NCBI GenBank assembly: GCA_965371355.1
Contig: CBDUYD010000152.1
Span: 1-7,085 of the forward strand
From: JASJHI01 sp965371355
GTDB lineage: Bacteria > Actinomycetota > Acidimicrobiia > Acidimicrobiales > Ilumatobacteraceae
Length of the DNA: 7,085 nt
Direction: 5' to 3'
This document shows positions 1 through 6,213 of the stretch, piece after piece (the stretch's first letter is position 1; each line of letters opens with the position of its first letter). The translations under genes were made by a program, and so were the position numbers. The notes under the pieces were generated by a model. That model was not told the origin of the DNA, searched no databases, and worked only from the letters and a program-made list of their open reading frames with translations.

Positions 1-1515
1 GGTGAGGCGTCGATGGAGCGCTTGCGCTCGCGCGGCAAACTGCCGATCAGGGAGCGTGTTTCCTTGCTGCTCGACCGGGACACCCCGTTCCTCGAGGTCG
101 GCGCCCAGGTGGGCCACATGACCAACTATGACGAGGGCGGGGGAGCGATCGTCGGTATCGGTGTCGTCTCGGGAACCGAGTGTGTGCTCGTCGGCAACGA
201 TCCCTCGGTGATGGGCGGGGCGCTGACCGCGCTGAGCGGGAAGAAGATCCTGCGGGCGCTCGAGATCGCCCGCCAGAACCGTCTGCCCTACATCCAGTTC
301 GTCGAATCGGCGGGCGGCGATCTCCGCGGCGGGCCCGGGGGCCAGAGCCTCGAGGAGGCCATGCGCAGCAACCTCGGCCACTTCGCCAACTCGGGCCGGA
401 TGTTCTACGAGATCACCGAACTCTCGGCGTTGGGGGTTCCGACGATCTCGGTCGTCTTCGGGAGTTCCACCGCCGGAGGCGCCTATCAGCCGGGGCTCTC
501 CGACTACACGATCCTCGTGCGCAACCAGGCGAAGGTCTTCCTCGGCGGCCCGCCGCTGGTGAAGATGGCCACCGGCGAGGATTCCGACGCCGAGACGCTC
601 GGCGGCGCCGAGATGCACGCCACGGTCAGCGGCCTTGCCGACTACCTCGCCGAGGACGAGTACGAGGGCATCCGGATGTGCCGCGAGGTGGTCGGACACC
701 TCCACTGGAACAAGCTCGGGCCGGTGCCGCTGCCGGACCCCGCTCCGCCGGTTCACGATCCCGAAGAGCTGCTCGGGATCGTCGATCGCGACCTGCGGGG
801 GATGATCGACATCCGCGAGGTGATCGCCCGCATCGTCGACGGCAGCGACTTCGAGGAGTTCAAGCCGCGCTACGGCCCGACGCTCGTCTGCGGGTGGGCG
901 ACGCTCCACGGGTTCCCGATCGGCGTGCTCGGCAACAACGGGCCGCTGTTCAGCGAGTCGTCGCAGAAGGCGACGCAGTTCATCCAGCTGTGCAATCAGA
1001 TCGGGACGCCGCTGCTGTTCCTCCAGAACATCACCGGCTACATGGTCGGCAAGGACTTCGAGCGTGAAGGGATCGTCAAGCACGGCAGCCAGATGATCAA
1101 CGCGCTCTCGAACTCGACGGTCCCGCACATCACGGTGATCGTCGGCGGGAGTTACGGCGCCGGCAACTACGGGATGGGTGGCCGCTCGTTCAACACCCGG
1201 TTCATCTTCCTGTGGCCGACCGCCAAGATCGCGGTGATGGGCCCCAAGCAGATCGCCGGCGTGATGTCGATCGTCCGGCGCGGGCAGGCCGTCCGTAAGG
1301 GTCTGCCCTTCGACGACGAGGAGGACGCGAAGCGCGTCGCCGAGCAGGAACACGCTCACGAGCAGATGTCGCTGGCGCTCTACGCCACCGGCCGCGGCGA
1401 CGACGATGGGGTGATCGACCCGCGCGACACCCGCGACGTGGTCGGGTTCGCCCTGTCGGCCTGCCACAGCAACACGGTCGAGGGCGCCGACGGCTACGGC
1501 GTCTACCGGATGTGA
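1..1515 (+). CDS. Acyl-CoA carboxylase beta (carboxyltransferase) subunit, methylcrotonyl/geranyl-CoA type, 5' partial
   Basis: Carboxyltransferase subunit that moves CO2 from carboxybiotin on the alpha subunit to an acyl-CoA; cytoplasmic. The frame is open to base 1, and the residues before the first in-window ATG (base 13), Gly-Glu-Ala-Ser, fit the helix preceding the RSRGKL motif in this family, so the true start lies upstream. From that ATG there are 500 residues, against roughly 535 in relatives. Counting from it, the N-terminal crotonase-like half carries FGSSTAGGAYQPG (Gly155-Gly156) and FLGGPPLVKMATGE. The C-terminal half carries NITGYMVGKDFEREGI and GGSYGAGNYGMGGR (Gly382-Ala383-Gly384), close to methylcrotonyl/geranyl-CoA carboxylases rather than propionyl-CoA ones. 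The segment around residues 96-106 (FVESAGGDLRG) differs from the DSGGAFLP expected in methylcrotonyl enzymes, so the substrate is uncertain. The stop codon lies in the first copy of a 15-bp tandem repeat. Family very sure; substrate not. Confidence 0.93.
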   Translation, partial: GEASMERLRSRGKLPIRERVSLLLDRDTPFLEVGAQVGHMTNYDEGGGAIVGIGVVSGTECVLVGNDPSVMGGALTALSGKKILRALEIARQNRLPYIQFVESAGGDLRGGPGGQSLEEAMRSNLGHFANSGRMFYEITELSALGVPTISVVFGSSTAGGAYQPGLSDYTILVRNQAKVFLGGPPLVKMATGEDSDAETLGGAEMHATVSGLADYLAEDEYEGIRMCREVVGHLHWNKLGPVPLPDPAPPVHDPEELLGIVDRDLRGMIDIREVIARIVDGSDFEEFKPRYGPTLVCGWATLHGFPIGVLGNNGPLFSESSQKATQFIQLCNQIGTPLLFLQNITGYMVGKDFEREGIVKHGSQMINALSNSTVPHITVIVGGSYGAGNYGMGGRSFNTRFIFLWPTAKIAVMGPKQIAGVMSIVRRGQAVRKGLPFDDEEDAKRVAEQEHAHEQMSLALYATGRGDDDGVIDPRDTRDVVGFALSACHSNTVEGADGYGVYRM

Positions 1516-1560
1516 CCATGCTGGATGTGACCATGCTGGATGTGACCATGCTGGATGTGA
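1508..1560 (+). repeat. 15-bp tandem repeat, 3 exact copies plus 8 bp, at the beta/alpha junction
   Basis: The unit ggatgtgaccatgct occurs at 1508-1522, 1523-1537 and 1538-1552, followed by the partial copy ggatgtga at 1553-1560. Copies are identical. The first copy encodes the last residues and the TGA stop of the beta subunit, so the in-frame stop is repeated at 1513, 1528, 1543 and 1558. Every copy also contains a forward ATG (1518, 1533, 1548). Removing the three extra units would leave a 7-base gap between the TGA and the alpha start, similar to the tight spacing in the rest of the operon, which suggests the array is an expansion within a compact junction. Confidence 0.95.
1553..1560 (+). 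promoter_or_regulatory. Possible weak Shine-Dalgarno for the alpha subunit
   Basis: GGATGTGA differs by one base from GGAGGTGA, the sequence complementary to the 16S rRNA 3' end, and ends 7 bases before the ATG at 1568. No better ribosome-binding sequence precedes that start. The same octamer occurs three more times in the repeat, so extra copies may offer extra ribosome contacts. This is an inference from sequence similarity only. Confidence 0.4.
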
Positions 1561-1567
1561 ACGGACG

Positions 1568-3553
1568 ATGGTGTTGATCTCGAAGCTGCTGGTCGCCAAC
1601 CGCGGCGAGATCGCCCGTCGCGTGATGCGCACGGCGTCGTCGATGGGCATCCACACCGTCGCCATCTACGCCGACCCCGACGCGGACGCGCCGTTCGTCG
1701 CCGATGCCGACGACGCCGAGGCGCTCGGCGGCCGAACCGCGGCGGAGACGTATCTCGATGTCGATCTCGTGCTCGGCGCGGCGAAACGGACGGGTGCCGA
1801 CGCGGTCCATCCCGGCTACGGGTTCCTATCCGAGAACGCCGGCTTCGCCCGGGCCGTGATCGATGCCGGACTGACCTGGGTCGGCCCTCCCCCCGATGTG
1901 ATCGCGGCGATGGGCGACAAGCTGTCGGCCAAGCGCCTGCTGGACGCGGCTGGTGTTCCCGTCCTGCCGTCGGTTGAGGTCACCGACGATCTGGACGTCG
2001 TCGGTGCGGCCACCGAGATCGGGTTCCCCGTTCTCGTCAAGGCCTCCGCCGGCGGGGGCGGCAAGGGAATGCGTGTCGTCGAGCACGCCTCCGGGTTGAT
2101 CGACGCGGTCGCCGCCGCGCGCCGCGAGGCGTTGTCCGCATTCGGCGACGACACCGTCTTCATCGAGCGTTACCTCACCGGCGCGCGTCACGTCGAGATC
2201 CAGATCCTCGCCGACCGCCACGGCAACGTGGTCCACTGCTTCGAGCGCGAGTGCTCGATCCAGCGCCGGCACCAGAAGGTGATCGAGGAGGCGCCGTCGC
2301 CCGCCGTCGACGACGAACTGCGGGCGCGGATGGGGAATGCCGCCGTCACCGCGGCAAAGAGCATCGGCTACGAGAATGCGGGCACGGTCGAGTTCCTCCT
2401 GGCGGATGACGGTTCGTTCTACTTCCTCGAGGTCAATGCACGGCTTCAGGTCGAGCACCCGGTAACCGAGGCGATCATCGGGAGGGACCTGGTCCGCGAT
2501 CAGCTGCTCGTCGCACAGGGCGAGCCGCTCGAGTTCGACCAGGACGACCTGACGATCGACGGGCACGCGGTCGAGGCCCGCGTGTACGCCGAGGACCCCG
2601 AGCACGACTTCCTCCCGGCGACCGGCACCGTGCTCGCCTGGCAGCCACCGTCGGAGCCGGCCGTCCGCATCGACTCCGGCGTCGAGACCGGCAGCGAGGT
2701 CGGTATCGAGTTCGACCCGATGCTGGCGAAGGTGATCGCCCACGCCCCGACGCGCGTCGAAGCGGCCCGAAAGCTCGCGCTCGCCCTCGAACGCACCCGT
2801 ATCCAGGGCGTAGTCACCAACCGCGATTTCCTCGTCGCCACGCTGCGCCACGCCGAGTTCCTCGCCGGCAACACCAGGACCGACTTCATCGAATCGATCG
2901 AGCCGGACCGCGCCCGCGAGGTCGGCCCCGACGACCTCCGCTCGGCGGCGATCGCAGCGGCTCTGACGGCACAGGAATGGCGCCGCAGGGATGCGACCAC
3001 GTTGCGCAGCCTCCGCGGCGGGTGGCGCAACTCGGTGATGCCGCGCGAACGCGTCGTGTACCGCCACGGCGATGACGAGATCGAGGTCAGCTACCGCAGC
3101 CGGCGCGACGGCACGTTCGATGTCACGGCGGCGGGCGGCGACTCGTGGGCAACGATCCACCGCCTCGAAGGGGACTCACTCGATCTCGAGATCGACGGTC
3201 ACCGGTTGATCACGACCGTGCACCGTCACGGGACGAGGTGGTGGGTGCACGGCCACGGCGGCGACGTCGCGCTCGACGAACTCCCGCGCTTTCCCGAACC
3301 CGAGACCGAGGCGGTGGCGGGCGGGCTGACCGCACCGATGCCCGGACATGTGCTCGCGACCGAATGTGACATCGGCGACCGGGTGGAGGAGGGGCAGCTC
3401 CTCGTGTTGCTCGAAGCGATGAAGATGGAACACCGGATCCTCGCGCCGTTCGACGGGGTGGTCAGCGAACTGCGCGTCGCGGCCGGTGACCAGGTCGGAA
3501 CCGACGACATGCTCGTCGTGATCGACGAGACGACCGGAGGCGATGACCGATGA
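1568..3553 (+). CDS. Acyl-CoA carboxylase alpha subunit (biotin carboxylase + BCCP)
   Basis: Carboxylates its own biotin using ATP and bicarbonate and delivers it to the beta subunit. It has 661 residues, the usual length for methylcrotonyl/geranyl-type alpha chains. Residues 1-450 are biotin carboxylase, beginning LLVANRGEIA. Residues matching E. coli AccC catalytic or ATP-binding positions are all present: Lys118, Lys158 before the GGGGKGM loop, His208, Lys237 (RRHQKVIEEAP), Glu275, Glu288, Arg292 and Glu296 (EVNARLQVEHP), and Arg338. Residues of about 450-585 are a poorly conserved linker/BT-like domain. BCCP spans about 587-656, with Lys619 in EAMKMEH as the biotinylation site. The MEH after that lysine resembles methylcrotonyl/geranyl enzymes more than propionyl ones. 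The ATG at 1568 puts the family motif at the normal distance; GTG 1571 and TTG 1574 are less likely. The stop overlaps the next start by 4 bases. Confidence 0.96.
   Translation: MVLISKLLVANRGEIARRVMRTASSMGIHTVAIYADPDADAPFVADADDAEALGGRTAAETYLDVDLVLGAAKRTGADAVHPGYGFLSENAGFARAVIDAGLTWVGPPPDVIAAMGDKLSAKRLLDAAGVPVLPSVEVTDDLDVVGAATEIGFPVLVKASAGGGGKGMRVVEHASGLIDAVAAARREALSAFGDDTVFIERYLTGARHVEIQILADRHGNVVHCFERECSIQRRHQKVIEEAPSPAVDDELRARMGNAAVTAAKSIGYENAGTVEFLLADDGSFYFLEVNARLQVEHPVTEAIIGRDLVRDQLLVAQGEPLEFDQDDLTIDGHAVEARVYAEDPEHDFLPATGTVLAWQPPSEPAVRIDSGVETGSEVGIEFDPMLAKVIAHAPTRVEAARKLALALERTRIQGVVTNRDFLVATLRHAEFLAGNTRTDFIESIEPDRAREVGPDDLRSAAIAAALTAQEWRRRDATTLRSLRGGWRNSVMPRERVVYRHGDDEIEVSYRSRRDGTFDVTAAGGDSWATIHRLEGDSLDLEIDGHRLITTVHRHGTRWWVHGHGGDVALDELPRFPEPETEAVAGGLTAPMPGHVLATECDIGDRVEEGQLLVLLEAMKMEHRILAPFDGVVSELRVAAGDQVGTDDMLVVIDETTGGDDR
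3536..3540 (+). promoter_or_regulatory. Shine-Dalgarno setting the AtuA start
   Basis: GGAGG lies inside the end of the alpha gene, 9 bases before the ATG at 3550. It supports 3550 over the out-of-frame ATG at 3543, which is only 2 bases away from it. Confidence 0.7.
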
Positions 3554-5301
3554 GCGCGATCAAGATCGCGAACTGCAGCGGCTATTACGGCGACCGCATG
3601 GCCGCCGCACGCGAGATGGTCGAGGGAGGCCCGATCGACTATCTCACCGGCGACTGGCTGGCCGAGCTGACGATGCTCATCCTCAGCCGGCGTGCCGGCT
3701 ACGCGAAGAGCTTCGTCCGCCAGATGGAGCAGGTGATGGCGACGTGCGTCGAGCGCGGCATCAAGGTGGTGAGCAACGCCGGTGGTCTCGATCCCCGCGG
3801 CTGCGCCACGGCGGTGCAGGAGATCGCGGATCGGCTCGGCCTGTCACCCACGATCGCATACGTCGACGGCGACGATCTGATGCCGGGCCTCGACGAGCTG
3901 CGCGCATCCGGCGAGCGCTTCGTCAACATCGACACCGGCGAACCCTTCGGCGACCGGACCGCCCTGACCGCCAACGCCTACCTCGGGTGCTGGGGGATCG
4001 TCGACGCTCTCTCGCGCGGCGCCGACATCGTCATCACCGGCCGCACCACCGATGCCGCGGTCGTCGCGGGCCCGGCCGCGTTCGAGCACGGGTGGGCGCG
4101 CGACGATTGGGACGAGATGGCTGGGGCGATCGTCGCCGGCCATGTGATCGAGTGCGGCACGCAGGCGACCGGCGGCAACTACTCGTTCTTCGAGGAGGTG
4201 CCGAACCTCGAGTGGCCGGGCTTCCCGATCGCCGAGATCGACGCCGACGGGTCATCGGTGATCACCAAGCACCCCGATCAGGGCGGGATGGTATCGATCG
4301 GCACGGTCACCGCCCAGCTCCTCTACGAGATCGGCCCACCGGCATACCTCAACCCCGACGTCACATCGCGATTCGACTCGATCCGGCTCGATCTCGAGGG
4401 TCCCGACCGCGTCCGCGTATCCGGGGTAAGGGGCGAACCGCCGCCGCCCACCGCCAAGGTGATCATGAACTACAGCGGCGGCTACGCGACGACGATCTCG
4501 ATGGGAATCACGGGCCTCGACATCGAGGCCAAGGCCGATCTGTACACGAGGGCGTTGTTCGCCAACCTGCCCGGTGGTCGCGGGGCGTTCGACGACGTCG
4601 AGGTCGATCTGATCCGTACCGACCACGAGAACCCGATGAGCAACGATGCGGCGATCGCCACGCTGCGCATCACGTTCTACGACACCGACGCCGACAAGGT
4701 CGGCCGCGGACTCAGCCAGAAGGCGACCGAACTCGGGCTCGCCAACTATCCCGGCCTGATGGGGATGCCGGGGGGAGGGACGAAGGAACTCGGTGTGGTC
4801 TGGCCGACGACGATCCCGTCCGAGCTGCTGAGTCATCGAATCGTCATCGGCGCCGAGGCGTCGGTCGTCGACCCGGTGCTGCCGCCGCCCGACCCCGAGC
4901 CGGCCGAGGTCGCCGCCCCCGTCGTCCCGCCTGCACCCGGGGGACCGACGGCGCCGACCCCGCTCGGCCGCCTCGCCGGAGCGCGATCGGGTGACAAGGG
5001 AGGCAATGCCAACCTCGGGGTGTGGGTGCACACCGACGAGCAGTACGCATGGCTCGCCGACTACCTGACGGTCGAGAGGTTCCAGGAGTTGCTGCCCGAC
5101 ACCGCCCGGTTCAGCGTCTCCCGGTACGAACTGCCGAACATCCACTCACTGAACTTCGTGGTCGTCGGGATTCTCGGTCTCGGGGTTGCCGCATCGGTCC
5201 GCAACGATCCGCAGGCGAAGGGCTTCGGCGAGTACCTGCGTGCCAAGATCGTCGACATTCCGATCGGCCTGCTCGATTCCTCCGACGGTGGCCCCCGATG
5301 A
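3550..5301 (+). CDS. atuA: AtuA-family protein (DUF1446 + AtuA-like C-terminal domain)
   Basis: A 583-residue member of the acyclic terpene utilization AtuA family. In Pseudomonas, atuA heads the citronellol/geraniol degradation cluster; I know of no settled biochemical activity. The N-terminal DUF1446 domain (about residues 3-440) opens with IANCSGYYGDRM and PIDYLTGDWLAELTM, the family signature, and contains GRTTDAA and QATGGNYSFF. A proline-rich segment (about 442-471) links it to the C-terminal AtuA-like domain (about 473-583), marked by GARSGDKGGNANLG at 477-490. No signal peptide or membrane segment is seen, so it is probably cytoplasmic. It is translationally coupled on both sides by ATGA overlaps, between the carboxylase alpha gene and a crotonase, which points to a role with the same acyl-CoA substrate or enzymes. 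The symbol is given at family level; orthology with Pseudomonas atuA is not proven. Confidence 0.9.
   Translation: MSAIKIANCSGYYGDRMAAAREMVEGGPIDYLTGDWLAELTMLILSRRAGYAKSFVRQMEQVMATCVERGIKVVSNAGGLDPRGCATAVQEIADRLGLSPTIAYVDGDDLMPGLDELRASGERFVNIDTGEPFGDRTALTANAYLGCWGIVDALSRGADIVITGRTTDAAVVAGPAAFEHGWARDDWDEMAGAIVAGHVIECGTQATGGNYSFFEEVPNLEWPGFPIAEIDADGSSVITKHPDQGGMVSIGTVTAQLLYEIGPPAYLNPDVTSRFDSIRLDLEGPDRVRVSGVRGEPPPPTAKVIMNYSGGYATTISMGITGLDIEAKADLYTRALFANLPGGRGAFDDVEVDLIRTDHENPMSNDAAIATLRITFYDTDADKVGRGLSQKATELGLANYPGLMGMPGGGTKELGVVWPTTIPSELLSHRIVIGAEASVVDPVLPPPDPEPAEVAAPVVPPAPGGPTAPTPLGRLAGARSGDKGGNANLGVWVHTDEQYAWLADYLTVERFQELLPDTARFSVSRYELPNIHSLNFVVVGILGLGVAASVRNDPQAKGFGEYLRAKIVDIPIGLLDSSDGGPR
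3555..3570 (+). other. Perfect inverted repeat at the AtuA start
   Basis: CGCGATC-AA-GATCGCG, two perfect 7-base arms separated by 2 bases, begins 2 bases after the AtuA start codon. As RNA it would form about a 6-bp stem with a 4-base loop in the ribosome landing area. It falls in codons for Ser-Ala-Ile-Lys-Ile-Ala, so it may be coincidental in GATC-rich coding sequence. Confidence 0.4.
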
Positions 5302-6080
5302 CCGGGACCGGCCCTGCCCCGACCGAGGCGGTGCTCTACCGCGTCGAGGCCGGCGTCGCGACGATCACGCTCAACCAGCCCGGCAGCCGGAACGCGATGA
5401 CGACACCGCTGATGAACGGGCTCGGCGATCGTCTCGCGGCGGCGATCGCCGACGATGCGGTGCGTGCGATCGTGCTGACCAACAACGGGCCGGCCTTCTG
5501 CGCCGGCGCGAACCTCAAGCAGGACGACACCGACGAACCACGCCACGATCTCGTCGGGATCTTCGAGATGATGCTCGACGGTCCGAAGCCGGTGGTCGGC
5601 CGCATCGCCGGCCACTGCACCGGCGGAGGGGTCGGGCTGGCGGCGGGTTGCGACATCTCGATCGCCGCCGACGACGTGAAGCTCGGTTTCACCGAGGTGC
5701 GCATCGGGGTCGCGCCGGCGATGATCTCGGTCGTCTGTCTGCCCAAGATGCGCCGAGCCGACGCGAGCGAGCTGTTCCTGAGCGGAGAGAAGATCACGGC
5801 GGGTCGCGCCGCCGAGGTCGGACTCGTCAATCGAGCGGTTCCCCGAGCCGAACTCGACGAGGCGGTCGACGAACTCCTCGGCAAACTCGTCGCCGGTGCG
5901 CCCGGTGGTCTGGCCGCGGCGAAGTCCTTGATCAGCAGGGTCCCCGACATGGATCGCACCGACGCGTTCCAATGGACGGCCGAGCTGTCGGCATCGTTGT
6001 TCCGCACCGACGAGGCGCAGGAGGGGATGAAGGCGTTCCGCGAGCGCCGCCCGGCCCCCTGGGTACCCGCCGATCGCTGA
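5298..6080 (+). CDS. Enoyl-CoA hydratase/isomerase (crotonase) family, 3-methylglutaconyl-CoA hydratase-like
   Basis: A 260-residue, single-domain crotonase, a normal family length. The ATG at 5298 overlaps the AtuA stop (ATGA) and follows a modest GGTGG at 5287-5291; earlier in-frame codons lie inside AtuA. Landmarks are LNQPGSRNAM near the N-terminus, FCAGANLKQD (first oxyanion-hole region) and AGHCTGGGVGLAAGCD. Relative to rat mitochondrial enoyl-CoA hydratase, the position of Glu144 is Gly113 and that of Glu164 is Glu133 (FTEVRIG), with the same 20-residue spacing, so only one of the two acid/base glutamates is kept. From memory, bacterial LiuC/AtuE-like hydratases share this GVGL...EVRIG..PA.IS pattern. 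With the carboxylase upstream, the likely role is hydration of a 3-methylglutaconyl-CoA or longer-chain analogue. An isomerase or another hydratase specificity remains possible. Confidence 0.9.
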   Translation: MTGTGPAPTEAVLYRVEAGVATITLNQPGSRNAMTTPLMNGLGDRLAAAIADDAVRAIVLTNNGPAFCAGANLKQDDTDEPRHDLVGIFEMMLDGPKPVVGRIAGHCTGGGVGLAAGCDISIAADDVKLGFTEVRIGVAPAMISVVCLPKMRRADASELFLSGEKITAGRAAEVGLVNRAVPRAELDEAVDELLGKLVAGAPGGLAAAKSLISRVPDMDRTDAFQWTAELSASLFRTDEAQEGMKAFRERRPAPWVPADR

Positions 6081-6109
6081 CGCGTGTCGGGTAGCGCCTG
6101 ATGGTTCGC

Positions 6110-6153
6110 GGCGCCCGGCGGCGCCCGGCGTGACCTTCGGCCCTGCCGGAAGG
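6110..6153 (+). terminator. Two consecutive GC hairpins after the operon (possible U-less terminator)
   Basis: The first hairpin pairs GGCGCC (6110-6115) with GGCGCC (6120-6125) around the loop CGGC. The second pairs CCTTC (6134-6138) with GAAGG (6149-6153) and GGC (6139-6141) with GCC (6145-6147), with one bulged G at 6148 and a CCT loop. They start 30 bases after the hydratase stop. No T tract follows, so they are not canonical intrinsic terminators; termination or transcript-end protection is inferred from position. Confidence 0.35.
6111..6130 (+). repeat. 10-bp direct repeat, two exact copies
   Basis: The unit gcgcccggcg occurs at 6111-6120 and 6121-6130, back to back. It supplies most of the first hairpin described for the operon end. 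It is short and GC-only, so it may be simple replication slippage. Confidence 0.8.
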
Positions 6154-6157
6154 CGCT

Positions 6158-6167
6158 GCCAGCTGGC
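6158..6167 (+). promoter_or_regulatory. 10-bp perfect palindrome upstream of the stress-protein gene
   Basis: GCCAGCTGGC is its own reverse complement and lies 46 bases before the start of the universal stress protein gene. A dimeric regulator could bind here, but palindromes of this length also arise by chance. No convincing -35/-10 pair is visible nearby; TTGATC at 6168-6173 has no good -10 partner. Confidence 0.25.
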
Positions 6168-6202
6168 TTGATCGCGGTATGCGGAGTTGCGCGCACGAAC
6201 GT

Positions 6203-6209
6203 AGGGGGG
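6203..6209 (+). promoter_or_regulatory. Shine-Dalgarno of the universal stress protein gene
   Basis: AGGGGGG precedes three in-frame ATGs at 6211, 6214 and 6223. Its core is too close to 6211 and somewhat far from 6223, which favours 6214. Confidence 0.55.
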
Positions 6210-6213
6210 AATG

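Noticed and set aside
13..15. ATG at base 13 as the true start of the beta subunit
   Set aside because: The frame is open to base 1, the residues upstream fit the family, and the protein would be short at the N-terminus, so it is more likely an internal Met.
1508..1560. CRISPR, attachment site or iteron reading of the tandem repeat
   Set aside because: The units abut with no spacers, are only 15 bp and sit between two genes of one operon, with no integrase, replication protein or Cas gene in view.
1826..3160. Long minus-strand open frame of 444 codons inside the alpha gene
   Set aside because: It is antisense to an unmistakable biotin carboxylase, has low-complexity Arg/Asp/Val-rich content and no recognisable domain. 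Long antisense frames are expected in GC-rich coding DNA.
3543..4994. Plus-strand frame of 483 codons starting at the ATG just before AtuA
   Set aside because: It is extremely Arg-rich and lies in a shifted frame of AtuA; its ATG is only 2 bases from the GGAGG, and the AtuA frame carries the domain motifs.
6168..6196. Sigma-70-type promoter with TTGATC as -35
   Set aside because: At 16-18 bases downstream the sequence is GC-rich (around gcgcac) with no TATAAT-like hexamer, so it cannot be supported.
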